From positions 62,001 to 126,000 of the forward strand of contig CAMWJS010000002.1 of NCBI GenBank assembly GCA_947174635.1: a DNA stretch of 64,000 nt. Direction: 5' to 3'. The position numbers and the translations under genes were made by a program. Positions 1 through 10,442 of the stretch are shown one piece after another; within the stretch, counting starts at the first letter, position 1, and every line of letters begins with the position of its first letter. The notes under the pieces are model-generated. The model did not search any database. It saw nothing but the letters and a program-made list of their open reading frames with translations, and was not told where the DNA came from. This stretch comes from an uncultured Muribaculaceae bacterium (GTDB lineage Bacteria; Bacteroidota; Bacteroidia; Bacteroidales; Muribaculaceae).

Positions 1-106
1 GCTATGGCAAGGGCGAGCCTTATTGCGCTATAAATCCTATAAGATTTATAATTTGTATAATTCTTATATCCTGTATATCTGTTTGGCATCGGATCTGTTT
101 TTTGGT

Positions 107-1846
107 CTATAAATCTTCGCGATCGCCGGTGGTCTTGTTTATTCTGGCTTCTTTGCCGGTAGGTTGGCCGGTGTTGTCGTATTCGCGGAAAATATAATGG
201 GTCGGCGATTCGGTGGTTATGTAAAATTTGCCGCTTTCTCTGTCCCATGATTCCACCGGCAACCTGAGACTGTTGTCAGCGTTTTTGTATGTAATGGCAC
301 TGTTGGGCGCATATACTATTGACGAGTGGTCGCTGTTGTGCTGCAGCCTGCGGTCTCCGTCTCGGTCTTTGCGGTAATCGGTCTGTGTTGTTTCGTTGAA
401 CTGTGTGACGGACCGGGTGCTGCAGTTGGAATCGTTGAGGTCGATGCTGACGAAGTTGCTGTTGACACGACAGCCTGCGTTGTCCTTGAGCCAGATCTCG
501 GCGTTGGCCATGGTGCCGTCAGTGGTGTAGTGCACGGCATAGTAGTCACCGAGCTCGTCCTCATACTTCCATTCAGGCAGTTCCTTGCCGTACTTGTCGA
601 GATATTTCTGAAAGTCGACAGGCACTTTGAGATTGCCGTCACTGTCTTTTTCAAGATATACCATCAGGTCGCCAGTTTCGTCGAGAGGCAATCCCAGCGG
701 GGCATCAATTTCGACAGAGCTATATGGCTGTATGTCAAGCTCCACCTCTACGTCGTATGGCGCGCGCCTAACGCGGTAATGGTAATGGTTGTTGCGGCGT
801 AGGTCGAATATCTCCCCCTCCTTAAGGCCTGGTACCGAACCGTAATTTTTGAAGTCGACGTAAAAAGTCTCGCCGTCGTTATAACGCACCGCTATGCGTG
901 CTGGATTTGTGTCGGTGTCCGTGTTGTCGTATTCAGGCACATAGATGATGTAGGAATACTTGTCGGCCCGATTGGCTGCGAACGGTATCTGCTGCTCTAT
1001 CACTTTGGCCGACGCCGGTATCGAGACTACTTTCCCGAAATCAGTCTGCCAGCTTCCGGTCGCATAGTCACCGTGGTCGCGCACGCCGTAAGGCGCCATG
1101 GCGCTACGGTCGGTGTATCGCTCCATGCTCACTGCCGAGATGCGCTGCTTGCGGCCTTCCATTGCGTTTCTGTCGGTGACTTCCACCTTGGCAAACGCGC
1201 GGAGCAGATGCAGTGTGCCCAGGTTGTAGGTCACGCCATCTTCAAGGCGTATGCCTTCGTATCGGCGTATGCCGAACATCGGTATGCGGTTTTCTTCACT
1301 GAGTTCGGTGAAGGGTGTGTAGATGAATTCGGCCGATGTGTCGTGCAGCATCTCGTCAAGGTTTCTGCCGACTGTTCCCGCGGGATATCTGCGCCAGTTA
1401 GCCAGCATAAGCACCTTGACCGAGCGTCCGTTGAGCAGCGGATAGAGGGCGCCGTCGACATATAGGTCAAGCGCGTAGCGGCGGTAATCGTCGGCAACGG
1501 CCGCTATGCGTACCTTCATGTCGACAAATTCGTGGATAATCTCGTCGGTCACCTCGTCGACAAGGTATATTCTCAGGTCAGGGCGGTTGTCCCCGGCTCC
1601 AAGGCTTATGTAGTTCTCAAATGCGTTGCCCGGGGTATAGGAGCCATCGTCAGGCAACGCTCTCGACACACAGCGCATGCTGGCATCGTCGACCTCAATC
1701 TGAAGGCTCAGGCTGAAATTGCCTTCGGTAGCGTGGCTGTCGGGCTCCTCGGCAGTCGAACATGACGCCAAAGACATGCCTATGACCGTCGTCAGGACTG
1801 CCCGGGCTAAGGTTTTGGTATTGCGTATGTATCGGGTTATATGCAT
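107..1846 (-). CDS. Fimbrial-locus lipoprotein (Mfa/FimA-like accessory or tip subunit)
   Basis: Signal peptide with lipobox (MSLASC); fimbrillin-like composition; co-directional, directly downstream of Mfa1-like and Mfa2-like genes. Confidence 0.65.
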   Translation of the reverse strand: MHITRYIRNTKTLARAVLTTVIGMSLASCSTAEEPDSHATEGNFSLSLQIEVDDASMRCVSRALPDDGSYTPGNAFENYISLGAGDNRPDLRIYLVDEVTDEIIHEFVDMKVRIAAVADDYRRYALDLYVDGALYPLLNGRSVKVLMLANWRRYPAGTVGRNLDEMLHDTSAEFIYTPFTELSEENRIPMFGIRRYEGIRLEDGVTYNLGTLHLLRAFAKVEVTDRNAMEGRKQRISAVSMERYTDRSAMAPYGVRDHGDYATGSWQTDFGKVVSIPASAKVIEQQIPFAANRADKYSYIIYVPEYDNTDTDTNPARIAVRYNDGETFYVDFKNYGSVPGLKEGEIFDLRRNNHYHYRVRRAPYDVEVELDIQPYSSVEIDAPLGLPLDETGDLMVYLEKDSDGNLKVPVDFQKYLDKYGKELPEWKYEDELGDYYAVHYTTDGTMANAEIWLKDNAGCRVNSNFVSIDLNDSNCSTRSVTQFNETTQTDYRKDRDGDRRLQHNSDHSSIVYAPNSAITYKNADNSLRLPVESWDRESGKFYITTESPTHYIFREYDNTGQPTGKEARINKTTGDREDL

Positions 1847-1875
1847 TGGTTATGTTGATGATGCCGGGTGATTTA

Positions 1876-2958
1876 TCAGTCGAGATCTATGTTCGACAAT
1901 ACTATATGCCAGCTGTGTATCAATATAGATGCGCTGAGCCATTTGTTGTTGCGGTCAAGGAAGAAGGTGAGCACATACTCGTCCTCGCGGTCGAGAAATT
2001 CCTGATCGGTCATAGGGTGGCGGTAGGCCTCCTCATAATATGTTTTAGACAGCAGGGCATAGTCTATTACCGGCACGCGGGCCACAACCTCACCTTCGTC
2101 ATTGGTTATGGTGAGTTTCATCTTGCGTTTGTGATCGGCCATCATGCGGCTGACTGTGAAGTCGGCTATGGCGCCTTTGACGCTGATGATTGCGCGGCTA
2201 CGGGCATCGTCGATATCGTCCTTGCCTACACCTGCTGTGCCTGATGTCGTGGCCCAGGGACGGTAGGTTATGCTGTTGTCGGCAATGATTGAATTGTCGT
2301 GGGAGAGATATCCGTTGTCATCTTCAAGGGTGAAGGTGAAGTCGTCGGCATCGAGGTCTTCGCCCGAGAGGTGCTGGAGTATGATGCGTATGTGGTTGGT
2401 GTCCTTGGTCAGAGGCATGGTGTAAGTGTAGTCTCCGCCGTCGTCATTGGCAGGAAGGCTGACATTTATGCGGCCGTGGAACATGAAGTCGAGCCTGCGC
2501 CGGCTCGAGTGGTTGCCGTCAGCGTCGATGTCACGCCTCATGCGGTTGGTGAGCTCATCGATTGTGGTGCGGCCAATAGTTGTATGCGGTATTTCAAACG
2601 ACTCTTCAGACGACTGTGGATTGTAGAGACCGCACCATGCGACAAGCTCATAGTCGCCTGCCGGAAGGTCAAGCACCATGTTGTAGCCGTCTGTGGCGAG
2701 AGCTTCGCCGCTGTCGCTTTTCTCCCACACAAGTATCCCGTCAAGGTCGAATGCATATACGTTTACCGAATTGACTTCGCTTGCAAATGCGTCGGCCCAT
2801 TTCAGGTTCATGTCATACCTGAATTTGAGCCTGTAGGTCACCGAGCAGTCTCCCTCGTCGTCATATATGGCATTGTCGCATGATGACAGGGCCATGAGTG
2901 AGTTAATCATTATGGCTGCTGCGAGTCCGTGGATCCTGATATATTGTAAAAGCTTCAT
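1876..2958 (-). CDS. FimB/Mfa2 family fimbrial anchor lipoprotein
   Basis: Lipobox (ALSSC); Mfa2/FimB-type N-terminal pattern (VNVYAFDLDGILVW...LPAGDYELVAWCGL); position after Mfa1-like gene. Confidence 0.8.
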   Translation of the reverse strand: MKLLQYIRIHGLAAAIMINSLMALSSCDNAIYDDEGDCSVTYRLKFRYDMNLKWADAFASEVNSVNVYAFDLDGILVWEKSDSGEALATDGYNMVLDLPAGDYELVAWCGLYNPQSSEESFEIPHTTIGRTTIDELTNRMRRDIDADGNHSSRRRLDFMFHGRINVSLPANDDGGDYTYTMPLTKDTNHIRIILQHLSGEDLDADDFTFTLEDDNGYLSHDNSIIADNSITYRPWATTSGTAGVGKDDIDDARSRAIISVKGAIADFTVSRMMADHKRKMKLTITNDEGEVVARVPVIDYALLSKTYYEEAYRHPMTDQEFLDREDEYVLTFFLDRNNKWLSASILIHSWHIVLSNIDLD

Positions 2959-3259
2959 ATAGGCCGTCTGTTCTTGTATTTGGCGTTGGTGGAATATATA
3001 TTTTGGTGACCGTAGGGTCAGATTGTTGTCATAGTTATAGTGAAGTGGTGCCCTTTCGGGGCTGCGGAGGAGCCTTCCGGACTGTGAAATGACAGTTCGG
3101 ATGTGGTTGATATCGAAAGTGAAAAAAATAGACGGGCGGCAGTCTCGGCTCGTGGCGGAGATACTTCCGCCCGTCGTTGGTACTATGTTAGATTGGTGTT
3201 CGGATAGGATTAAATCAGGAGGTTCAGGTTAGTTTTGGATTATATCTGTATTATTATGG

Positions 3260-4915
3260 TTATTTCCAGTCAAGGTCGATGTCCTGATAGACATAACGCC
3301 ATGAAAGGATATTGATGCGTGCGGCGATATAGGTGCCGTCGTTTTCGGGCTTCTCGGGATAGATTGTCTGGTCGGGGTCATAGACCGGAGTGCCGAGACC
3401 GTTGAGGGTGTTGATTACGGCGTCATAGAGGTGGTTGCGCACCACGCCGATGTTGCCTGTCTCGCCGGTGCCTATATGCTGTATGTCGAAGTAATAGTAG
3501 GTGTATCCTTCCTCCCACACCTGGGCTGCGCCAAGGTCTTTGAGCACTTTGTCGGCGTCAGTGGCTGGAGTGTCCTTCTCCGATCCCATCTGCCAAGTGG
3601 CTGCCTTTGCCGTTTCGGTGAGCTGCAGATACACGCGGTAACGTCCGGGGGTTTCTTTATCCGCCACACCGAGGGCCTCGGCGGTCACGAGTTCGACATC
3701 ATCGGTTGTGATGGCATTGTATGTAGTCTCGGTTTCGCCGGCAGTCACCTTATAGAGGTTTGAGCTTGCCAGCATGGCTTTCTTCAGATCGGCTACGGAA
3801 TATTTTACTGAAGCCCATTCGCCGAATTCCATCGGCTCTCCCTGCTCGTTGACGAGTTGGGCGGCGATGATGGCTTTTGTAGGATTGACGGGGTTGGCGC
3901 CGGTGTTGAAGTCGCTTGCGGCGTTTTCCTGTATGTATGTCCAGTTGTTGGCGTCGGCGGTTACTTCGAAGGGAAGCATGTTGGCGGCTCCGGCCTCTTT
4001 GTCAAACTTGAAGTAGCCGTAATTGAGTGATGCGGGGTTTACAGCCCAGAACGAACGGAAATAGGGTGAGTAGTTCCAGTCGTTGGTTCCGAAGAGGTTG
4101 TTGGCCCAAGCCGGGTTGATGCTCTTCATCAGGTAAGACTTGTCGGCGGTGGCGGTAACGTTCCATCCGAGGAATTTCACATAGATTTTTTCCCCGTCGA
4201 AGGTGTATTCGTTGCCTGACTTGTCTTTGCCTGTTGAAATGAGGCCGTTACTCTGTATAAGCTCGTCGGATATCGACAGGCGCACTTTGGCTACGACACG
4301 CTCCACGTATATGTCGACGGGGTTCTTGATGGCGTCGGCGGCGCTTGAGCTCAGATGGCCGGCCACGCTTACAGCCTCCATCTTGCTTCCTCCGCGCGAA
4401 TAGACCGAATTGCTCATCACGAACGCGTCGGCGGCGCTGTGGTCGGCCACAATATCATTGAGACCGTCGATGGTGCTTACTGTCTGGTTGAGAAGTGTTG
4501 ACGAGGGATTGACTACGGCGATTACGGATGCGGGCACTTTGTCTCCCTCTTTGGTGTTGATTATCAGAGTTGCGGTGAGTGTTTTCTCGACATTGGGGGC
4601 ATCTCCGGCCTCATCTCCGGCGGGTGTCCAGTCGAGGTAGCTTGCTGTGCCGTTCTTGACAAAAGCGGAGTTGCCGTCGGCATCGAAGAAATAAAAACGT
4701 ACGGTGTTCACTTTGTTCTCGTTGCCTATGCCGTCTTCATAGTTCCCCGCATCGCCGGTGGCGCGACCAATGGGCATAGAGGGAGTGTTTACCAGGTTAA
4801 CTGACAGAAAACTGCTCATGCCCTCCTGCGTGCCGTTGTCTACGGTTGGCTCGTCGCTTGAGCAGCTTGCAAGGACGGCAACCATCATCGGCGCGATAAA
4901 TAATGCTTTTTTCAT
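3260..4915 (-). CDS. Mfa1-like major fimbrillin lipoprotein
   Basis: Lipobox (VLASCSSDEP), fimbrillin-type repeats of VRFYFFDADG and C-terminal WRYVYQDIDLDW; operon context. Confidence 0.8.
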   Translation of the reverse strand: MKKALFIAPMMVAVLASCSSDEPTVDNGTQEGMSSFLSVNLVNTPSMPIGRATGDAGNYEDGIGNENKVNTVRFYFFDADGNSAFVKNGTASYLDWTPAGDEAGDAPNVEKTLTATLIINTKEGDKVPASVIAVVNPSSTLLNQTVSTIDGLNDIVADHSAADAFVMSNSVYSRGGSKMEAVSVAGHLSSSAADAIKNPVDIYVERVVAKVRLSISDELIQSNGLISTGKDKSGNEYTFDGEKIYVKFLGWNVTATADKSYLMKSINPAWANNLFGTNDWNYSPYFRSFWAVNPASLNYGYFKFDKEAGAANMLPFEVTADANNWTYIQENAASDFNTGANPVNPTKAIIAAQLVNEQGEPMEFGEWASVKYSVADLKKAMLASSNLYKVTAGETETTYNAITTDDVELVTAEALGVADKETPGRYRVYLQLTETAKAATWQMGSEKDTPATDADKVLKDLGAAQVWEEGYTYYYFDIQHIGTGETGNIGVVRNHLYDAVINTLNGLGTPVYDPDQTIYPEKPENDGTYIAARINILSWRYVYQDIDLDWK

Positions 4916-4995
4916 TAGATGTTCGATTGTTAAATTGTAAGTAATAAGTTGATTTGTTATTGTTCTTGGTTTGTGTGTCCCGTGGCGGGTGCCGC

Positions 4996-6414
4996 TCAGT
5001 GGCGGGTGCGTTCATTGAGCTCGTCGAGAGTCGCGGCAGCCTGTGCCAGTCCGGCGTCTTTTGCCAATGTCAGATATTTGTGAGCAGTCGCATAATCTTT
5101 GCGGCGTATGGCGATAGCAGCCCGCGCATAGAGAACTTCCGCCGAGGTGCCGGCGTTGTCGAGATAGCGTTCGGCTGTAGTGAAGTCATCGCGGCGTATG
5201 GCTGCATTGGCGGCGTTGAGGTTGGCTACGGGGTCGTCAGGAAACATTTTGACGGCGGTCTCGAATACCTCGGTGAACTCGTCTGTGCCCGGTTCAAGCG
5301 CTCCAGCTGCCACATAAAATTCGTTTTGGTCGAGCTTCTGCGGCGTTTTCTTCATTATCCGGAGTATCTCCACTGGGTCGGAATAAGAGCGTATGACGTA
5401 GCTGACACGATAGTCGGTGTGGCGCAATGCCGGATAGAACTGCTGGAGCATGAATTTGTAGTCGTCGGGATAGAGGCGTTTGATTTTAGCCTCTTTCGCA
5501 TCTGGCTCCATATCGCTGTCAATCAGTGCGATTATGCCGTCGCGGTTGTCAAGGTTGGAGTTGGCGACGAATTTTCGCAGCCCCTTCCAGTCCTCCGGTT
5601 CATAATCGGTGAGCATCTCGACATTATCGAAACGGTATAGCTTGCGGAGATAGTCCGTAAGTGCCTCGGTTCGCCCGATGGCCAGCTCGGTGTTATGGGC
5701 GTATGGGCTTTCGGGAGAGGCATATCCTTTGAGCCATATCGAGTCGATGGTGGCGTCGCGGTCGTTGCGTATGGTGTCGATGGTATGGTTTATGCGTGCC
5801 AGCTCTATGGCGTTGCGGCGGTAGTCTGGATAGATGACGGTCTGGTCGACGGGGAAATCGATGTAGGCGCTTCCCGATAGCGAACGGCGTTTCTCAAGTT
5901 TGCCTTCCGGTTTTAGATAAACCAGTTCGGGGAAGAATAACTCGTTGTAGCGCCCGATGTGTCCGTATCTGTTTAGCGACTGCTTGCGGCAGCACCCTTC
6001 GTCGGTGCGTTGCAGGGTGAGGGTGGCTCCATCCATCCAGTCGCGGTAATCGACAAGTTCGTGGTAATTTATGGAAGCAGGTTTGTCCTTGGCCATGAAT
6101 GTCATCGCGGCAGCTCCCGACATAATCTCGCCGGGATAGTTGCGCTGATAGTAATAATAGCGGCGGCGTCCGTATACTGCCACAGCCGGCAGTGACACGG
6201 AGTCATTTCCGTTGACAAGACGCGGGGTAAGGAGCACGCGCTGGTTTGACGCCACTTTGAGGCTGTCAAGTCCGATCTCGAAATCAAGCTGCAGATAGCG
6301 TCCGTGACGCTCCATGTCATAGCTTCCCACAGTCACGTTGTCGACTATCTCCCGTGCCTGCATGGCGAATATCGGGGCTGCGGCAGCCAATATAGTGATA
6401 ATTAACTTTTTCAT
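4996..6414 (-). CDS. DUF3868-domain protein of fimbrial operon, with C-terminal OmpA-like/TPR-like part
   Basis: N-terminal signal peptide, DUF3868-like start, LARINHTIDTIRND...IDSIWLKGYASPESPYAHNTELAIGRTEAL (OmpA-like pattern), fimbrial context. Confidence 0.75.
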   Translation of the reverse strand: MKKLIITILAAAAPIFAMQAREIVDNVTVGSYDMERHGRYLQLDFEIGLDSLKVASNQRVLLTPRLVNGNDSVSLPAVAVYGRRRYYYYQRNYPGEIMSGAAAMTFMAKDKPASINYHELVDYRDWMDGATLTLQRTDEGCCRKQSLNRYGHIGRYNELFFPELVYLKPEGKLEKRRSLSGSAYIDFPVDQTVIYPDYRRNAIELARINHTIDTIRNDRDATIDSIWLKGYASPESPYAHNTELAIGRTEALTDYLRKLYRFDNVEMLTDYEPEDWKGLRKFVANSNLDNRDGIIALIDSDMEPDAKEAKIKRLYPDDYKFMLQQFYPALRHTDYRVSYVIRSYSDPVEILRIMKKTPQKLDQNEFYVAAGALEPGTDEFTEVFETAVKMFPDDPVANLNAANAAIRRDDFTTAERYLDNAGTSAEVLYARAAIAIRRKDYATAHKYLTLAKDAGLAQAAATLDELNERTRH

Positions 6415-6449
6415 AAATCAGCTTTGATTAAGTAATTCTTACGATTTAC

Positions 6450-7046
6450 TTAGAATATATAGACGATATTGACAGTCGCCTTGGTCAGTCCAACATAGTT
6501 GTGCGGTTGGTTGGCGGCTATCTTCTTGCCGCATCCGGCGCATCTGAAGCGGTCGTAGCGTGTATAGGAGTATCCCACTCCAATCTCGCCCTCGATGTTC
6601 CAGTGCCGGTTGATAATCCAGGCGTAGCCGTAGCTTATGCCTCCGCCGACAAACCAGCCCTGATAGCGGGAGTCTTTAAGCTTGCGGAAATCAGTGCCGA
6701 GCAGATTGATTTTGCCGTCGATACCGCCTATGTTGTATTGGCCTCCATGTGCGTGCATGCCTACGAAATGTCCTGCGAAACGGTCACAGAACCAGTATCT
6801 TGAACCAGGCTGTATGTACCAGTGCTTCCAACGGCGGTCATGGCTTAGGGTCCAGGCATTGAAACTTGCCGGCACATCAATAGTCCATTGGGGTGCTACC
6901 CCGACCTCCACACCGGCATTGACATTCAAAGCCACATCGTCAAGCAGGTTGGTTTTGATAGCTGCGGTTTGGGCGCTGATGCCTGATGCAAGTGCCGACA
7001 AAAATATCGGCAGGCATAGTTTCAGTTTGTATTTTTGTGCTAACAT
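6450..7046 (-). CDS. DUF3575 family protein of fimbrial operon
   Basis: KTNLLDDVALNVNAGVEVGVAPQWTIDVPASFNAW...WKHWYIQPGSRYWFC pattern typical of DUF3575. Confidence 0.85.
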   Translation of the reverse strand: MLAQKYKLKLCLPIFLSALASGISAQTAAIKTNLLDDVALNVNAGVEVGVAPQWTIDVPASFNAWTLSHDRRWKHWYIQPGSRYWFCDRFAGHFVGMHAHGGQYNIGGIDGKINLLGTDFRKLKDSRYQGWFVGGGISYGYAWIINRHWNIEGEIGVGYSYTRYDRFRCAGCGKKIAANQPHNYVGLTKATVNIVYIF

Positions 7047-7154
7047 ATCCTATAGTATGGTTTTCAAGCGTAGATAGTTAGTTGACGATTGAGATTGCCA
7101 GAATCGTACCTAGATTGGAATTAAAATCGTGTCATGATTTTCTCATTGCGGCCG

Positions 7155-7162
7155 CAAAGATA
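7155..7162 (-). promoter_or_regulatory. Putative Bacteroidetes -7 box (TATCTTTG) upstream of fimbrial operon
   Basis: Plus strand CAAAGATA about 100 bp upstream of the DUF3575 gene start; -33 box not clearly seen. Confidence 0.4.
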
Positions 7163-7508
7163 TATATTCTCGACAAAATAAAATAGAAAAAAAATTGTCA
7201 AAAAAATAGACTGAATTTTGCGGGGGCGTAAATGCCTAAAAATTAGTAACATGCAAAGGTGCTTTCCCGGCGCACGATGTCACAATGTTGTTACAGTTTA
7301 AGTGTTGCGCAACCAGTGATGACGCAAAAAAGCAAATTTATCATACAAAGCAGCAATACCAGGAAATTGTTATTCCCGTATATTAACGCCCGGAATATGC
7401 AACCAAACGGCCGGACTGAGGGTGGTGCATCGCTAAATATCCGGTCCTGCACTGATATAATATCTGGAAGTTCTGCAGCACCTCCGCCATACACAAATGG
7501 CAACTGCT

Positions 7509-8792
7509 TTAAAAAAATCTGCAAATACTTATTGACAGCGGGTGCAGCCGCAGGCAGTTGAGCAACTGCCCTCCCATCAGTATGAGCACGGCAGAAGTCG
7601 GCAGCATCAGTCGCCCGAAGTCATTTTGTGCGTAAAGAAACAACGACAGCAGGCTCCCTCCGCCAATCATAAGAGTCAGGAAATTGAGGAGCGAGAACTT
7701 TCGCAACTTTATCCAGACGATGATGAAAAATATCGTGTAAAGCGTCACCACCAGATAGTTGCACAGGTTCTTGATTGCCGGCCCTCCTATGAGGCTGTCA
7801 GCGATGCGGCGCCCGATATATCCGTACCACAAGCCGGGATACTCCTTTTTCATAGCCATGGCATAGTCGTTCATCTCCGGATAGCTCATGATATGGTTCT
7901 CCTCAATCTCGGTTATTTCGGCCCATAGCTTGAGCAGATATTCGAGCGACAGCCTGTCGCCCTCCTTCTGATGGCGGCGCATCACCTCTATGGCCTCGGG
8001 ATTGTCGGGGAGCAGTTCGGGGAATATATCATTATATTGCCGCGCCATGTAGTAATTGTTGTAGACCGACACCACTGAAATTGTAGGCATTCCCGACAGC
8101 CGCTCCATTTCGTCCACATACACCTTGTAGACGATACCGGAAGGAATCAGTGTCAGCAGCAGGAGCAGCACGCTCCGGCGGTAATGCCGGATAAACACAC
8201 CGGCCACTGCGAGGCCGACTATTGCCATGGCAAGGATAAGCAGCGACGGGCGCAGCATGATTTCAGTCACCGTAAGCAGCGCGATGCCGATGCCGTAGCT
8301 CCAGCGGGCGCGTTGGAGAAAACGCCAGACGCAGTACACCCACAGTGAAGTCAGGCTGAACGCCAGAGCCTCCGTGCCGAGCACATTGAGCATGTTTATT
8401 ATGGGATAGAAGATGAAATAGAGCAATACCGTAAACCATGCCGCGCGGCGGTTAGATATGACTCCGAATATCATCTTGCTGAATGTCAGGCCGCAGCCAT
8501 AAAACACTATGATCTGCACCAACGTGGGGAAAACGCCCCAGTAGTCGGCTCCGAAAAGCTGTCGGCCGATGCCTATGAGCACCGGATAGACCGGAGTGCG
8601 GAATAGGTCGATTTCTCCATGGCTGTAACATTCGTTCCAGGCACTTACGTAAGAGGCGGTGTCGGCGTTATACACCACAGTCCCTTTGAGATATATGACG
8701 GCGGCCAGCATCAGCAGGCTGAGGGCAATTATCACGCACATCGGATTGAAACCATGTAGAAAATCGGCGGTGTGTATATTTTTTCGGTCCAT
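7509..8792 (-). CDS. Polytopic membrane protein, glycosyltransferase-family-39-like
   Basis: About 10 hydrophobic segments; YNADTASYVSAWNECYSHGEIDLFRTPVYPVLIG resembles GT-C N-terminal loop. Confidence 0.5.
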   Translation of the reverse strand: MDRKNIHTADFLHGFNPMCVIIALSLLMLAAVIYLKGTVVYNADTASYVSAWNECYSHGEIDLFRTPVYPVLIGIGRQLFGADYWGVFPTLVQIIVFYGCGLTFSKMIFGVISNRRAAWFTVLLYFIFYPIINMLNVLGTEALAFSLTSLWVYCVWRFLQRARWSYGIGIALLTVTEIMLRPSLLILAMAIVGLAVAGVFIRHYRRSVLLLLLTLIPSGIVYKVYVDEMERLSGMPTISVVSVYNNYYMARQYNDIFPELLPDNPEAIEVMRRHQKEGDRLSLEYLLKLWAEITEIEENHIMSYPEMNDYAMAMKKEYPGLWYGYIGRRIADSLIGGPAIKNLCNYLVVTLYTIFFIIVWIKLRKFSLLNFLTLMIGGGSLLSLFLYAQNDFGRLMLPTSAVLILMGGQLLNCLRLHPLSISICRFF

Positions 8793-8833
8793 TATGTTGT
8801 TGTTGAGGTATTACGGAGTTTTATGGGGTTCGG

Positions 8834-9808
8834 TCAGGCATTGATTGCCAGATATGTGATATAGCTGACGTAGCACAGGGCGAACAGTGCGCCCTCGCCG
8901 CGGGTGATAGTGCGTTTCCCCACGAGCCACCCGCAGGCAAGAAACAATACCGAGGCGGCTGTCAGTATCAGCAGGTCGACATTGCCGATAGTGCCGAAGG
9001 CCAGGGGATGCACGGTGGCGCTGGCGCCCAGCACAAGAAATATGTTGAATATGTTTGAGCCGATGACATTTCCTACGGCCATCGACGTGCGGCCTTTGCG
9101 TGCCGCCACTATCGATGTGGCGAGCTCGGGCAGCGATGACCCGGCCGCGGCTATTGTCAGTCCGATTACCGCGTCGCTGATGCCCGCCATTGAGGCTATC
9201 CCCGAAGCGCCTGCTACGAAGCGGTCGCCGCCGACAACGAGCATGGCAAGTCCGCCGATGACCCATAGCACGGCTTTGGCAGGCTTGAACTGCCCTTTGC
9301 CCGAGGCGTTGACGCTGACCGGTTCGTCGGGTGCGGCATTTTTTGATGTAGCGAAAGTGTACCACATGAATATACCGAAAAACACCAGCAGTATCAGGCC
9401 GTTGCTGCGGGTCAGCATTGACGCGCCCCCTCCGTCGAGCAGTCCGGTATTACCCATCACGAGAAGCACGAGCGACGAAATCAGCACCATCGGTATCTCA
9501 CGCGTCATAACCGACCGCTCTATGACTATGGGGCGGACCAGGGCGGTGATGCCGATGATTGCGAAAATGTTGAAAATGTTGGAGCCGACCACATTCCCGA
9601 CTGCAAGTCCGGTGTTGCCCTTCACTGCCGACAGCAGCGAGATGACAAGTTCGGGGGTCGATGTGCCGAATGCCACCACGGTAAGCCCGACCACGAGGTC
9701 GGAGATGCCGAAGCGCCGGGCTATGGCTGAAGCGCCGTCAGTGAGCGCATTCGCACCCACGAGTATGAGCACCATGCCGGCTACGAGATATACGATGTCA
9801 AGAATCAT
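8834..9808 (-). CDS. Calcium/sodium antiporter (YrbG-like CaCA family)
   Basis: Two alpha-repeats: GANALTDGASAIARRFGISDLVVGLTVVAFGTSTPEL and GDRFVAGASGIASMAGISDAVIGLTIAAAGSSLPELATS. Confidence 0.93.
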   Translation of the reverse strand: MILDIVYLVAGMVLILVGANALTDGASAIARRFGISDLVVGLTVVAFGTSTPELVISLLSAVKGNTGLAVGNVVGSNIFNIFAIIGITALVRPIVIERSVMTREIPMVLISSLVLLVMGNTGLLDGGGASMLTRSNGLILLVFFGIFMWYTFATSKNAAPDEPVSVNASGKGQFKPAKAVLWVIGGLAMLVVGGDRFVAGASGIASMAGISDAVIGLTIAAAGSSLPELATSIVAARKGRTSMAVGNVIGSNIFNIFLVLGASATVHPLAFGTIGNVDLLILTAASVLFLACGWLVGKRTITRGEGALFALCYVSYITYLAINA

Positions 9809-9821
9809 ACGGGCCGATTGT

Positions 9822-10442
9822 TTATTGTCCGGACTGTGTTTTCGGTTTCGCCGGATGCCAGCAGATGTCGGCCACGCCGGCTATATGGTTGCAATGCCGG
9901 CTGAGTATGAACAGGTAGTCGCTCAGGCGGTTGATATATTTCAACACGTTGCTGTCCACGCCGTGCAGGGCGGTGTTACCCTCCTCTGCGGCATGCGCTG
10001 CAAGCTCATCGTTGAATGTCAGTATGCAGCGTTCGGCACGGCGTGCCACTGCTCTTGCCACATGTGCTGCGGCCGCCGACGGCGCGCCCTGCGGCAGTAT
10101 GAATGTGTTGACCTGCGGCACCTCGCTGTCAATGACGTCTATTGCATCCTCAAGCGCCTGCAATGATACTTCAAGGTCGGGGGTAAGTCTTTCCGACATT
10201 TCGGCATTGCCCGAGGCGAGATAGCTGCCTATGTCGAACAGGCGCGCCTGTATGTCGGTGAGCAGTGTACGGTCGGCCTCGGTCAGCGGCTCTGATGCTA
10301 TCAGAACTCCTATGAATGAGTTGAGTTCGTCGACAGTGCCGTAGGCTTCTATTCTCACACAGTTCTTGTGTGTGCGCGTTCCGTCGACAAGCGAGGTCAT
10401 GCCCTTGTCGCCGGTGCGGGTGTAGATCGGAGATTTTTTCAT
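9822..10442 (-). CDS. Cob(I)yrinic acid a,c-diamide adenosyltransferase (PduO type)
   Basis: YTRTGDKGMTSLVDGTRTHKNCVRIEAYGTVDELNSFIG signature; RRAERC motif. Confidence 0.93.
   Translation of the reverse strand: MKKSPIYTRTGDKGMTSLVDGTRTHKNCVRIEAYGTVDELNSFIGVLIASEPLTEADRTLLTDIQARLFDIGSYLASGNAEMSERLTPDLEVSLQALEDAIDVIDSEVPQVNTFILPQGAPSAAAAHVARAVARRAERCILTFNDELAAHAAEEGNTALHGVDSNVLKYINRLSDYLFILSRHCNHIAGVADICWHPAKPKTQSGQ

Noticed and set aside
326-802. 158-aa plus-strand ORF (and 1073-1465, 1846-2244, 2299-2883, 4954-5640 similarly)
   Set aside because: Opposite strand of well supported fimbrial genes; hydrophobic Val-rich translation is an antisense artefact.
7047-7300. Invertible (phase-variable) promoter upstream of the fimbrial operon
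   Set aside because: Such inversions are common in Bacteroidales surface loci, but I could not find paired inverted repeats flanking the promoter box and there is no adjacent recombinase.
8904-10166. 420-aa plus-strand ORF
   Set aside because: Antisense to the YrbG-like antiporter and adenosyltransferase genes, low-complexity Ser/Thr/Pro/Ala composition, no domain; shadow ORF from GC-rich codon usage.
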